Source: Candidatus Alistipes faecavium
Lineage (GTDB): Bacteria > Bacteroidota > Bacteroidia > Bacteroidales > Rikenellaceae
NCBI GenBank assembly: GCA_019118605.1
Contig: DWYP01000025.1
Coordinates: 1 to 55,884 of the forward strand
Direction of reading: 5' to 3'
DNA: 55,884 nucleotides
In this document: one piece after another, positions 41,714 through 50,333 of the stretch
How positions within the stretch are numbered: position 1 is the stretch's first letter
Layout: every line of letters starts with the position of its first letter
Made by a program: the position numbers and the translations under genes
The notes under the pieces: model-generated
Told to the model about the DNA's origin: nothing
Database searches by the model: none
The model's input: only the letters and a program-made list of their open reading frames with translations

Positions 41714-42742
41714 ATGAAAAAATCGTGCGTTTTGGTCAGCGGCGGAGCCGGTTACATCGGCTCGCACACGACCGTAGAGCTCATCAATGCCGGGTACGAC
41801 GTGGTCATCGTCGACAACTTCTCCAACAGCGACATGAACGCCGTCGAGGGTGTGCGCCGCATCACGGGCGTCGACATCCCCTTCGTCGAGGTCGACTGCT
41901 GCGACCGGGCCGCCTTCCGCAAGGTCTTCGAAAAGTATGAATTCGACTCGGTGATCCACTTCGCCGCCTCGAAGGCCGTGGGCGAATCGGTGCAGAAACC
42001 CCTCGAATACTACGGCAACAACCTCACGTCGTTCATGAACGTCATCTCGCTCATGCGCGAGTTCGGACGGCAGAACATCGTCTTCTCGTCGTCGTGCACC
42101 GTCTACGGAGAGCCCGAGAAGCAGCCCGTCACGGAGCAGACGCCGCGCAAGCCCGCCACCTCGCCCTACGGCAACACGAAGCAGATGTGCGAGGACATCC
42201 TGCGCGACTCGCTGGCCGCCTACGCCGGCATGAAGGGCATCGCCCTGCGCTACTTCAACCCCATCGGCGCGCATCCCTCGGCACTGATCGGCGAACTGCC
42301 GCGCGGCGTGCCGCAGAACCTCGTGCCCTACATCACGCAGACGGCCGCCGGCATCCGCGAATGCCTCTCGGTCTTCGGCGACGACTACCCGACACCCGAC
42401 GGATCGTGCATCCGCGACTACATCGACGTCGTAGACCTGGCGAGAGCCCACGTGGCCGCCATCCGCCGCATGATCGAGGACAAGAACAAGGCCCCCTACG
42501 AGATCTTCAACGTCGGCACCGGCCGCGGGGTCTCGGTGCTCGAGCTTGTCCGCAAGTTCGAGGAGGTCAACCACCTGAAGCTCAACTACAAGATCGCACC
42601 GCGCCGCGAGGGCGACATCATCGCCATCTGGGCCGACCCGTCGCTCGCGAACAACGAGCTGGGATGGAAGGCCGAGCGCACGCTCGACGAGACCCTCGCC
42701 TCGGCATGGGCCTGGGAGAAGCACCTGCGGGGCCTCAAGTAA
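41714..42742 (+). CDS. galE: UDP-glucose 4-epimerase
   Basis: 342 residues. Extended short-chain dehydrogenase fold with NAD-binding GGAGYIGS (10-17) and catalytic Y152/K156 in SPYGNTK with the supporting FSSSCTVYG (124-132). LRYFNPIGAHPS and DYIDVVDLARAH are standard GalE landmarks. It interconverts UDP-glucose and UDP-galactose, feeding the Leloir pathway and supplying UDP-galactose for glycans. It is transcribed alone: own promoter upstream, repeats and terminator downstream. Confidence 0.95.
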   Translation: MKKSCVLVSGGAGYIGSHTTVELINAGYDVVIVDNFSNSDMNAVEGVRRITGVDIPFVEVDCCDRAAFRKVFEKYEFDSVIHFAASKAVGESVQKPLEYYGNNLTSFMNVISLMREFGRQNIVFSSSCTVYGEPEKQPVTEQTPRKPATSPYGNTKQMCEDILRDSLAAYAGMKGIALRYFNPIGAHPSALIGELPRGVPQNLVPYITQTAAGIRECLSVFGDDYPTPDGSCIRDYIDVVDLARAHVAAIRRMIEDKNKAPYEIFNVGTGRGVSVLELVRKFEEVNHLKLNYKIAPRREGDIIAIWADPSLANNELGWKAERTLDETLASAWAWEKHLRGLK

Positions 42743-42755
42743 CCGGCAGCACCCT

Positions 42756-42851
42756 GCGTCCGAAACGGAGCCGGGAAGCCCGTGGCCGAAACGGAACCGG
42801 GAAGCCCGCGTCCGAAACGGAGCCGGGAAGCCCGCGTCCGAAGCGGAGCCG
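42756..42851 (+). repeat. 26-bp tandem repeat running into the galE terminator
   Basis: Copies at 42756-42781, 42782-42807 and 42808-42833 (core CCGAAACGGAGCCGGGAAGC, with two to three changes in the second) plus a partial fourth from 42834, whose AAGCGGAGCCG is the left arm of the terminator. The repeats lie between the galE stop and the terminator hairpin. Confidence 0.8.
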
Positions 42852-42873
42852 AAAGATCCGGCTCCGCTTTTTT
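42841..42873 (+). terminator. Intrinsic terminator of galE
   Basis: 11-bp perfect stem (42841-42851 with 42859-42869), seven-base loop, six T residues at 42868-42873. The left arm comes from the last copy of the tandem repeat. Confidence 0.85.
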
Positions 42874-42984
42874 GCACCCAAACGGCACCGTGTTTTTATC
42901 CCCCGAAAGGCGCCGCACCGGCACCCCGGTGCGCCTCGGGAAAGGTTTTTTCTTTGAAAGTTTCTTTTTCTCAAAGGTTTTGCC

Positions 42985-42992
42985 TATCTTTG
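42985..42992 (+). promoter_or_regulatory. -7 box TATCTTTG for rplY-pth
   Basis: Exact match to TAnnTTTG. A TTTC at 42961-42964 lies 20 nt upstream. The leader to the rplY ATG is about 85 nt and ends A-rich (CAAACAAAAAACTTTTTTCAACAC). Confidence 0.6.
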
Positions 42993-43084
42993 CAGCCCGA
43001 ACAGGCGGATGTGGGACGCGACCCGCTTCGAGGCCGCGTTGAGAACCGCCGAAGGCAACACAAACAAAAAACTTTTTTCAACAC

Positions 43085-43657
43085 ATGAAAACCATTTCCG
43101 TAAAGGCCGTGAAGCGCGACGCTTTCGGCAAGAAGGCCGCCAAGAGCGTACGCCGTGAGGGTCTGATCCCCTGCGTACTGTGCGGCAACGGCGAGACCGA
43201 GACCTTCTCGGTGGATCCCCGCGAGATCAAGCCCCTGATCTACACCCCCAACTCCTACATCGTGGAGTTCGACGTCGAGGGCAAGAAGGAGCTCGCCGTA
43301 CTGCGCGAGGCACAGTTCCACCCCGTGCGTGAGCAGATCCTCCACATGGACTTCTTCCGCATCGCCGCCGGCAAGCCCGTATCGATCGCCATCCCCGTAC
43401 GCCTGACCGGTAACGCCGAGGGTGTGAAGGTCGGCGGCAAGCTGACCCTTTCGGCCCGCAAGCTTACGGTGAGCGCCCTGGTCGAGAACCTCCCCGACGA
43501 GATCGTTGTGGACGTGACCGAGCTGGGTGTCGGCAAGACCATCTTCGTCGGCGACCTGCAGTTCGAGAACCTGAAGTTCGTGACGCCCGCCACGACGGCT
43601 GTCTGCGCCGTACGCGTAACCCGTGCATCGCGCGGTGCCGAGGCCGCAGCGAAATAG
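43085..43657 (+). CDS. rplY: 50S ribosomal protein L25 (Ctc-type, long form)
   Basis: 190 residues. The N-terminal 5S-rRNA-binding L25 domain (about 1-90, with GKKAAKSVRREGLIPCVLCG) is followed by the TL5/Ctc beta-rich C-terminal domain (HMDFFRIAAGKPVSIAIPV, VEVDVTELGVG-type segment). This two-domain form is normal in Bacteroidota. pth follows 21 bp later, a common pairing. Confidence 0.93.
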   Translation: MKTISVKAVKRDAFGKKAAKSVRREGLIPCVLCGNGETETFSVDPREIKPLIYTPNSYIVEFDVEGKKELAVLREAQFHPVREQILHMDFFRIAAGKPVSIAIPVRLTGNAEGVKVGGKLTLSARKLTVSALVENLPDEIVVDVTELGVGKTIFVGDLQFENLKFVTPATTAVCAVRVTRASRGAEAAAK

Positions 43658-43678
43658 TCGCGCTGCGCGAAGCGAATC

Positions 43679-44242
43679 ATGAAATACCTCATTGTTGGTC
43701 TCGGGAACATCGGCGTCGAGTACGCCGGCACCCGTCACAACATCGGTTTCAACGTGTTGGACGCCCTTGCAGAGGCGTCCAACGCTGTTTTTACCACCGC
43801 ACGCTACGGCGACGTGTCCGAAATCCGATACAAGGGGCGCACACTCCTGCTGCTCAAGCCCTCGACCTACATGAATCTCTCGGGCAAGGCCGTCCGCTAC
43901 TGGATGGACGCCGAGAAGATCCCGCTCGAGAACCTGCTCGTCATCTCGGACGACATCGCCCTGCCGTTCGGCACCCTGCGCCTGCGCCCGAAAGGGAGCG
44001 CCGGGGGCCACAACGGACTGAAGAACATCGCCGAACTGCTCGGCACCGAGGAGTATGCGCGCATGCGCTTCGGCGTGGGCGGCGACTTTCCCCGCGGCCA
44101 TCAGGTCGACTACGTCCTGGGCGAATGGACCGAGGAGGAGCGCAAGGCCATGCCCGAGCGGCTGAAGGTCTTCGTCGACGCCATCCGTTCGTTCGCCACG
44201 CAGGGGTGCGCCCTGACGATGAACTTTTTCAACAAGAAGTAG
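43679..44242 (+). CDS. pth: Peptidyl-tRNA hydrolase
   Basis: 187 residues. Releases peptides from tRNA that dropped off stalled ribosomes. Catalytic H20 in GTRHNIGF, N10 in GLGNIG, N in [10 protein letters not shown], and [12 protein letters not shown] are all present. Second gene of the rplY-pth unit, followed by a terminator. Confidence 0.95.
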   Translation: MKYLIVGLGNIGVEYAGTRHNIGFNVLDALAEASNAVFTTARYGDVSEIRYKGRTLLLLKPSTYMNLSGKAVRYWMDAEKIPLENLLVISDDIALPFGTLRLRPKGSAGGHNGLKNIAELLGTEEYARMRFGVGGDFPRGHQVDYVLGEWTEEERKAMPERLKVFVDAIRSFATQGCALTMNFFNKK

Positions 44243-44313
44243 GAAGGGGACGACAGAGGGGAGGATGAACGGCAGCTCCCCCGGAGCGCCCCGGCGCCAC
44301 AAAATGGCAAATG

Positions 44314-44344
44314 AAAAAAGCGGCCTCGGAAGGTCGCTTTTTTT
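44314..44344. terminator. Bidirectional terminator between pth and the S4-domain gene
   Basis: AAAAAAGCGGCCT pairs with AGGTCGCTTTTTT (13 bp, one G-U) with a CGGA loop, and has T or A runs on both sides, so it works for the convergent transcripts. Confidence 0.85.
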
Positions 44345-44379
44345 GTGTCTACGCCCGGCGGCGGCAAGGGCCCGTTACG

Positions 44380-44775
44380 CTACTCCTCGTCGTCGTAATA
44401 GAGGTCGTCCATCAGGGTATCGAGCTCCCGCCGCTCCTTCTTCGTCGGGCGCCCCGTGCCGCGCTCCCGGAAGACGAAGATCGTCTCCCGCGGGACGTTG
44501 AGCTTGTCCAACTCCTCCTGCGGGGTGATGTTCAGGCAGTACATCGGAACGTTCTTGGCCCCCTGGCGGCTCGTGACAAGATCGAGCACCTTGTAGGAGT
44601 AGGTCACCTGCTGCCGGCGCACGGCGATCACATCGCCGATCTTCACCTCGCGCGACGGCTTGGCATACGAACCGTTCACCGTCACCTTGTTGGTGCGGAT
44701 GGCGTCGGCGGCATCGCTGCGGGTCTTGAACACCCGCACGGCCCAGAGGTATTTGTCCAAACGGATATCGTTCAT
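44380..44775 (-). CDS. S4-domain RNA-binding protein (Hsp15-like)
   Basis: 131 residues. The S4 RNA-binding domain fills the first 60 residues (RLDKYLWAVRVFKTRSDAADAI, VTVNGSYAKPSREVKIGDVI), as in HslR/Hsp15, which rescues stalled 50S subunits with attached peptidyl-tRNA. The C-terminus is acidic (LYYDDEE). It lies 12 bp after ftsW and is probably the last gene of the cell-wall operon. Convergent neighbour pth handles peptidyl-tRNA too, though they are separately transcribed. Confidence 0.88.
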   Translation of the reverse strand: MNDIRLDKYLWAVRVFKTRSDAADAIRTNKVTVNGSYAKPSREVKIGDVIAVRRQQVTYSYKVLDLVTSRQGAKNVPMYCLNITPQEELDKLNVPRETIFVFRERGTGRPTKKERRELDTLMDDLYYDDEE

Positions 44776-44787
44776 CGTTACAAAATC

Positions 44788-46215
44788 CTATTTTTCATAC
44801 AACGTTTCGCTCTTCGGGCGGTCATGCGACTGCTCGTCGTTCTGGCGGCTTACGCTCAGGATCATCCCCAGGGCGATGGTCGTGAAGAGCACCGACGAAC
44901 CACCGCGGGAGATGAGCGGCAGGGTCTGACCCGTCTCGGGGATCAGGTTCACCGTCACCATGATGTGCAGCAGCGCCTGGCAGGTGATCAGCAGCGCAAG
45001 GCCCAGCACCAGCAGCCCCGGGAAGGCCGTGCCGCAGCGGCGGAAGATCTCGATCGCCCGGAAGAAGATCCACAGGTAGAGCATCAGCAGCACCACGGCG
45101 AGGATGATGCCGTACTCCTCGACGAAAAAGGCATAGGCGTAGTCGCTCTCCGGGTGGATCATCTCCACGCGCATGGCGCTCTGCCCGGCGCCCTCGCCGA
45201 GGATGCCGCCGTTGTGGATGGCGATCATCGAACGCTCCGTGTCGGAGAGGTGTTCGATGGGTTTCTCGGTCTGCGACTGCGTCCAGAGGTGGATCCATGT
45301 CGAGACACGCCCTTCGGCCGTCTCGCTGCGCCCGAGGTTGAGCGTCATGATGAGGACGATGCCCGCCACGGCCCACCCCACGAGCTTCATCAGCTCGCTG
45401 AAGCGCACGCGCCCGATGAGCATCATCACCCACGAGGCGAGGAAGACCAGCACGGCCGAGGAGGTGTGCGCGGGGAAGATCACCAGGCACGAGACGAAGA
45501 CCGGCATCAGGATGGGCCACGTTCCCTCGCGCCAGATCCTCCGCTGCAGGGGCGACGTACGCCACGTCCAGAATTTCCAGCTCGGGACGATGCGGATGCG
45601 GTCGATCTTCGACTGGCGCCCGGCCAGCTGCCGCGCCAGGAAGAGCACCGTGGCGACCTTCAGCGCCTCGGAGGGCTGGAACTGGAACGGCCCGAGGGGG
45701 ATCCACCGCGCGGCGCCGTTGGTCGTGGAGCCGATGAAGTAGACCGCGACGGTCAGGGCCACCGAAAGGAAGTAGACCGGACGCGAGAGGAGGTTGTAGA
45801 TCCGGCAGTTGATCTTCTGCACGGCGACCATGATCACGAGGCTCACGGCAAGGATCATCAGCTGCTGGCGCAGGAAGTGGGCCGTCGTACGGGCCGTATG
45901 GGCGTCGTAGGCCATTTTGGCCGTCGACGAATAGACCACCAGCACGGAGATCACCGCGAGGGCGGCGATGATGATCCACAGCACGCGGTCGCCCGTAAAG
46001 ATCCGGAACTTCGGAGTCTCCGCGGCCTGCGCGGCCGCCGCCGTACCGCCCGCTGCAGCGTCGGACGGGCCCTCGGAGGGGTTGCCCGACGTCTCCGCGC
46101 GGCGCCTTCCGGCACGGCGCTCCGCGGCACCGGCCGCCGGATCCTCCCACGGCCGGGCGTCGCGCGCCATGCGGGCAGCCTCACGTTCGTCGTATCTCTT
46201 CTCGTCGCGTTCCAT
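44788..46215 (-). CDS. ftsW: FtsW septal peptidoglycan glycosyltransferase (SEDS family)
   Basis: 475 residues. SEDS fold with about ten membrane helices; motifs AHTSSAVLVFLASW and GQTLPLISRGGSSVLFT are typical of FtsW. It polymerises septal glycan with the FtsI transpeptidase encoded in the same cluster. Residues 1 to about 70 form a long cytoplasmic extension rich in Ala, Arg and Glu that ordinary FtsW lacks. It comes 11 bp after murD. In most dcw clusters murG would follow; here it is an S4-domain gene. Confidence 0.9.
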   Translation of the reverse strand: MERDEKRYDEREAARMARDARPWEDPAAGAAERRAGRRRAETSGNPSEGPSDAAAGGTAAAAQAAETPKFRIFTGDRVLWIIIAALAVISVLVVYSSTAKMAYDAHTARTTAHFLRQQLMILAVSLVIMVAVQKINCRIYNLLSRPVYFLSVALTVAVYFIGSTTNGAARWIPLGPFQFQPSEALKVATVLFLARQLAGRQSKIDRIRIVPSWKFWTWRTSPLQRRIWREGTWPILMPVFVSCLVIFPAHTSSAVLVFLASWVMMLIGRVRFSELMKLVGWAVAGIVLIMTLNLGRSETAEGRVSTWIHLWTQSQTEKPIEHLSDTERSMIAIHNGGILGEGAGQSAMRVEMIHPESDYAYAFFVEEYGIILAVVLLMLYLWIFFRAIEIFRRCGTAFPGLLVLGLALLITCQALLHIMVTVNLIPETGQTLPLISRGGSSVLFTTIALGMILSVSRQNDEQSHDRPKSETLYEK

Positions 46216-46226
46216 CGTACGGGCCG

Positions 46227-47576
46227 TTAAGCGTTGTTCCTAACCCACTCCTTGAAGAGTTCGCCGCGGTTTTCGTAGTTCTTGAAGAGGTCGAAGCTCG
46301 CGCACGCCGGCGACAGCAGCACGGCATCCCCCGCACGGGCCGCGGCCTTGCAGGCCTTCAGCGCGTCGTCGAGCGACGCGGTGGAGACCACCTCGGGCAC
46401 CACGCCCGTGAATTCGCGCACGAGTTTCGCGTTGTCCACGCCCATGCAGACCAGCGTATGAACCTTCTCGCGGGCAAAGGCCTTCAGGGGTTCGTAGTCG
46501 TTGCCCTTGTCGGTGCCGCCGGCGATCCACACCACCGGGCGCGTCATGCTCTCGAGGGCGTAGTAGACCGAATCGACGTTCGTGGCCTTCGAGTCGTTGA
46601 TCCACAGCACGCCGTCCTTTTCGAGCACCGGTTCGAGGCGGTGCTCCACGGGTGCGAAATCGTAGAGCGAGCGGCGGATCTGCGCAGGTGCGACCCCGGC
46701 GGCCAGCGCCGCGAGCGCCGCGGCCATGGCATTGTAGGCGTTGTGCAGCCCCTTGATCTGCAGCTTCGAGGTGTCGATCTCCACCGACGCCTTGCCGGCC
46801 GTGGCGGTGAACACTCCGTCGCACAGGAAGGCGTCCCCGGCGCCGCTGGCCACGGCATTGCGCGCCGCGAAGGGCAGCTGCCGCATCCGGAAGTCGTACT
46901 TCGGGAGCTGCTGCCAGATCACCTCGTCGTCGCCCGAGTAGACGAACCAGTCGCGCGAGGTCATGTTCTGCGTGATGCGCATCTTGGCGTCGACGTAATT
47001 CTGGAAGCAGTGGTCGTAGCGGTCGAGGTGATCGGGCGTGATGTTCATGAGCACGCCGATGTGGGCCCGGAAGCGGTACATGCCGTCGAGCTGGAACGAA
47101 CTCAGCTCCAGGACGTACCAGTCGTACGAACCCGTAGCCACGGAATAGGCGAAGCTCTCGCCGATGTTGCCCCCGAGGGCCACGTTGTAGCCCGCGTCGC
47201 GCAGGATCTTGTAGATGATCGACGTGGTGGTGGTCTTTCCGTTCGAGCCGGTGATGCAGATGCACTTCGCGCGGCCCATGTAGCGGCCCGCGAACTCCAT
47301 CTCCGAGATCACCGGGATGCCCGCCTCGCGAATCCGCCGCACGATGGGCGCCGTGTCGGGGATGCCCGGGGACTTCACGACCTCCGTGGCGGCGAGAATG
47401 CGCTCCTCGGTGTGTCCGCCCTCCTCGTAGGGCACCTCCCACTCGTCGAGTTTCGACCGGAAGCGGTCGGCAATCTTTCCGGCGTCGGAGAGGAAGACCC
47501 CGAAGCCCTTCTTTTTGGCGAGGATCGCGGATCCGTATCCGCTGATGCCCCCGCCCAGTACGACGATGTTTTTCAT
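46227..47576 (-). CDS. murD: UDP-N-acetylmuramoylalanine-D-glutamate ligase
   Basis: 449 residues. Adds D-glutamate to UDP-MurNAc-L-Ala. The P-loop ITGSNGKTTTTS lies at 109-120; the N-terminal Rossmann-like domain opens VVLGGGISGYGSA; the Mur central and C-terminal domains carry NITPDHLDRY, LWINDSKATN and LLSPACASFDLFKNYENRGE. Complete and of normal length. Located 3 bp after mraY. Confidence 0.95.
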   Translation of the reverse strand: MKNIVVLGGGISGYGSAILAKKKGFGVFLSDAGKIADRFRSKLDEWEVPYEEGGHTEERILAATEVVKSPGIPDTAPIVRRIREAGIPVISEMEFAGRYMGRAKCICITGSNGKTTTTSIIYKILRDAGYNVALGGNIGESFAYSVATGSYDWYVLELSSFQLDGMYRFRAHIGVLMNITPDHLDRYDHCFQNYVDAKMRITQNMTSRDWFVYSGDDEVIWQQLPKYDFRMRQLPFAARNAVASGAGDAFLCDGVFTATAGKASVEIDTSKLQIKGLHNAYNAMAAALAALAAGVAPAQIRRSLYDFAPVEHRLEPVLEKDGVLWINDSKATNVDSVYYALESMTRPVVWIAGGTDKGNDYEPLKAFAREKVHTLVCMGVDNAKLVREFTGVVPEVVSTASLDDALKACKAAARAGDAVLLSPACASFDLFKNYENRGELFKEWVRNNA

Positions 47577-47579
47577 ACG

Positions 47580-48824
47580 TTATCGAATCTTCAGCGTGAC
47601 CAGCGTAATGGCTGCCAGCAGCAGCGAAATGATCCAGAAGCGGGTGACGATCTTGGTCTCGAACATGCCCCTTTTCTGGTAGTGGTGGTGGATCGGCGAC
47701 ATGAGCAGCACGCGGCGGCCCTCGCCGTACTTGCGTTTGGTGTACTTGAACCACCCGACCTGCAGCATCACCGAGAAGCTCTCGACCAGGAAGACGCCGC
47801 AGAGGATCGGCAGCAGCAGCTCCTTGCGGATGCAGAGGGCGAAGACGGCGATGATGCCGCCGATCGACAGCGAGCCGGTATCGCCCATGAAGATCTGCGC
47901 CGGAAAGGAGTTGTACCAGAGGAATCCGACCAGTGCGCCGACCAGCGCCGCGGCAAAGACCACCAGCTCGCCGCTTGCCGGGATGTACATGATGTTGAGG
48001 TAGTCGGCGTAGACGATGTGCCCCGAGAGGTAGGCCAGGATGCCCAGCACCGCGACGATCGGCACCGAGACGCCCGTGGCCAGGCCGTCGAGGCCGTCGG
48101 TGAGGTTCGCGCCGTTCGACACCGCCGTGACCACGAAGATCGCCACGAGGACGTACAGCAGCCACGTCGCCGTCTCGTTGCCCCCGGTGAGCCATCCGTA
48201 GTCGAATTCGTTGTTCTTGACGAAGGGGATGGTCGTCTGCGTGGTCTTCAGGCTCTCGGAGCTCACCACGACGTTGCGCTGCACGCTTTCGAGAACCTCG
48301 CCGCCGGCATCCATGTAGACCGTCTGCACGGGCTGCGTGACCTTCTCGCGCACGACGATCTCGGGCGAGAGCCACATCGTCGTGCCGACGATGATCCCGA
48401 GTCCCACCTGCCCGATGATCTTGAACCTCCCCTTGAGGCCCTCCTTGTGGTGGCGGAACACCTTGATGTAGTCGTCCAGCCCGCCGATGAGCCCCAGCCA
48501 CACGGTCGAGACGAGCATCAACTGCACGTAGATGTTGTCCAGGCGCCCGACGAGCAGCATCGGCACCAGAATGGCCATCAGGATGATGACCCCGCCCATC
48601 GTCGGGGTGCCCTTCTTCTGGAGCTGCCCCTCGAGTCCGAGGTCGCGGATCTCCTCGCCGATCTGCTTGCGCCGCAGGAAGTCGATCACCCTGCGTCCGA
48701 AGATGATGACGATCAGCAGCGAAAGGATGATGGCTGCCGCCGCGCGGAACGAAATGTACTGGAACATGCCCGAGCCGGGCAGGTCGTAGGCCTGGTCGAG
48801 GTATTTGAAAAGATGGTAAAGCAT
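47580..48824 (-). CDS. mraY: Phospho-N-acetylmuramoyl-pentapeptide transferase
   Basis: 414 residues, ten membrane helices. Makes lipid I from UDP-MurNAc-pentapeptide and undecaprenyl phosphate. Motifs [21 protein letters not shown] (Asp pair), [10 protein letters not shown] and [13 protein letters not shown] are intact. It includes the 60-residue insertion between helices found in Bacteroidota MraY (near [13 protein letters not shown]). Lies 23 bp after murE. Confidence 0.95.
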   Translation of the reverse strand: MLYHLFKYLDQAYDLPGSGMFQYISFRAAAAIILSLLIVIIFGRRVIDFLRRKQIGEEIRDLGLEGQLQKKGTPTMGGVIILMAILVPMLLVGRLDNIYVQLMLVSTVWLGLIGGLDDYIKVFRHHKEGLKGRFKIIGQVGLGIIVGTTMWLSPEIVVREKVTQPVQTVYMDAGGEVLESVQRNVVVSSESLKTTQTTIPFVKNNEFDYGWLTGGNETATWLLYVLVAIFVVTAVSNGANLTDGLDGLATGVSVPIVAVLGILAYLSGHIVYADYLNIMYIPASGELVVFAAALVGALVGFLWYNSFPAQIFMGDTGSLSIGGIIAVFALCIRKELLLPILCGVFLVESFSVMLQVGWFKYTKRKYGEGRRVLLMSPIHHHYQKRGMFETKIVTRFWIISLLLAAITLVTLKIR

Positions 48825-48847
48825 GAGTTTGTATCAGCAGCGTTTTT

Positions 48848-50308
48848 TTAGTTTCGGGAAAGGGTTTCGAAGGCTTTGCGGAGCTCTTCGCGGTCGTCGA
48901 AGTGGTGTTTCTCGTCCCCGACGATCTGGTAGGTCTCGTGCCCCTTTCCGGCCACGAGCAGCAGGTCGCCCGGATGCGACATCATCACGGCCGTGCGGAT
49001 CGCCTCGGCGCGGTCCGTAATGCGCAGGTAGCGCGTCCCGGCATCGAGTCCCGCGGTCATGTCGTCGAGAATCGCCTCCGGAGCCTCGTGGCGCGGGTTG
49101 TCCGAGGTGAAGATCGCCGTCGAGGCGTGCTTCACGGCAATGGCCGCCATTTCGGGGCGCTTCGTGCGGTCGCGGTCTCCGCCGCAGCCGCACACCACGA
49201 TGAGCTGCTGCGTCGGCGTGCGCAGCTCCCCGATAGTCTGCAGGACGTTCTCCAGGGCGTCGGGCGTGTGGGCGTAGTCGACGATGGCCGTCGTGCCGTT
49301 CGCGGCGCGCACGACCTCGAAACGCCCGTCGACGGGCTGCAGCGTACTCATCACGCGCAGCACCTCCCGGCGGTCGAGCCCCAGCAGGCACGCGGCGCCG
49401 TAGACCGCAAGCAGGTTGTAGGCGTTGAACCGCCCGAGCAGCGAAACCCACAGCTCCTGCCCGTCGAGGCGCAGCAGCATGCCGTCGGGATGCATCTCGA
49501 GAATCTTCCCGCGGAAGTCGGCCATCGCCCGCAGCGAATAGGTGCTCACCCGCGCCGCGGTGTTCTGCACCATCACGGCGCCGTTGCGGTCGTCGGCGTT
49601 GGTCAGCGCGAAGGCCCCCGCGGGCAGCGTGTCGAAGAAGCGTTTCTTGGCCCGGATGTACTCGGCGAAGGTCTTGTGGTAATCGAGGTGGTCGTGGGTG
49701 ATGTTCGAGAAGATGCCCCCTGCGAAGTCCAGCCCCCGGGTGCGCTCCTGCACGATGGCGTGCGACGAACACTCCATGAAGCAGTAGTCGCATCCCGCGT
49801 CGGCCATCTCGCGCATCATGGCGTTCAGACGGATCGGGTCGGGCGTGGTGTGCGTCGAGGCGATCTCGCGTCCGTCGATGCGGTAGACCACCGTGGAGAT
49901 CAGCCCCGCGCGGTACCCCATGGCCCGCACCAGGTCGTAGAGAAGCGTCACGGTCGTCGTCTTGCCGTTGGTGCCGGTGATGCCCACGAGTTTCAGCTCC
50001 CGGCTCGGATATCCGTAGAAGGCTGCGGCCATGTCGGCCATCGCCCCTGCCGAATCCTCCACCACGACATAGGCGACCCCTGCGGCCTGCGGCTCGGGAA
50101 GACGCTGGCAGACAACCGCCGCGGCCCCTCGTTCGACGGCCGCGGCGATGTAGTCGTGTCCGTCGGCCTGCGTGCCGACGACGGCGAAGAAACAGTCGCC
50201 GGGCCGCACCGCCCGGGAGTCGAAGGCCAGCCCCCCGACCACCGTCCCGCCGTCGCCCAGCAGCGCCTTGACGGGTGTGTGCACCAACATTTCGCTAAGT
50301 ACTTTCAT
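48848..50308 (-). CDS. murE: UDP-MurNAc-tripeptide ligase, meso-DAP type
   Basis: 486 residues. The ATP-binding TGTNGKTTT lies at 111-119. TSDNPRHE carries the DNPR motif that selects meso-diaminopimelate, as expected for Gram-negative peptidoglycan. ECSSHAIVQERTRGLDF and NITHDHLDYHKTF are further landmarks. Normal length. It follows the PBP gene by 25 bp. Confidence 0.95.
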   Translation of the reverse strand: MKVLSEMLVHTPVKALLGDGGTVVGGLAFDSRAVRPGDCFFAVVGTQADGHDYIAAAVERGAAAVVCQRLPEPQAAGVAYVVVEDSAGAMADMAAAFYGYPSRELKLVGITGTNGKTTTVTLLYDLVRAMGYRAGLISTVVYRIDGREIASTHTTPDPIRLNAMMREMADAGCDYCFMECSSHAIVQERTRGLDFAGGIFSNITHDHLDYHKTFAEYIRAKKRFFDTLPAGAFALTNADDRNGAVMVQNTAARVSTYSLRAMADFRGKILEMHPDGMLLRLDGQELWVSLLGRFNAYNLLAVYGAACLLGLDRREVLRVMSTLQPVDGRFEVVRAANGTTAIVDYAHTPDALENVLQTIGELRTPTQQLIVVCGCGGDRDRTKRPEMAAIAVKHASTAIFTSDNPRHEAPEAILDDMTAGLDAGTRYLRITDRAEAIRTAVMMSHPGDLLLVAGKGHETYQIVGDEKHHFDDREELRKAFETLSRN

Positions 50309-50333
50309 ATCGTTTTCTGTTTCGGATCCAACA

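Larger units (their letters stand above)
42743..43084. other. 342-bp intergenic region between galE and rplY
   Basis: Holds in order a 26-bp tandem repeat, an intrinsic terminator, a GC hairpin-like segment (GCACCGGCACCCCGGTGCGCC near 42915), and the rplY promoter with an 85-nt leader. No open gene is credible. Confidence 0.75.

Noticed and set aside
42756..42859. Possible CRISPR or REP-type array
   Set aside because: The 26-bp units are contiguous without spacers and merge into the terminator.
42910..42945. Small hairpin (GCACCGGCACCCCGGTGC) as a second terminator or RNA gene
   Set aside because: No clean T-tract directly after it and no further structure; recorded only as part of the intergenic region.
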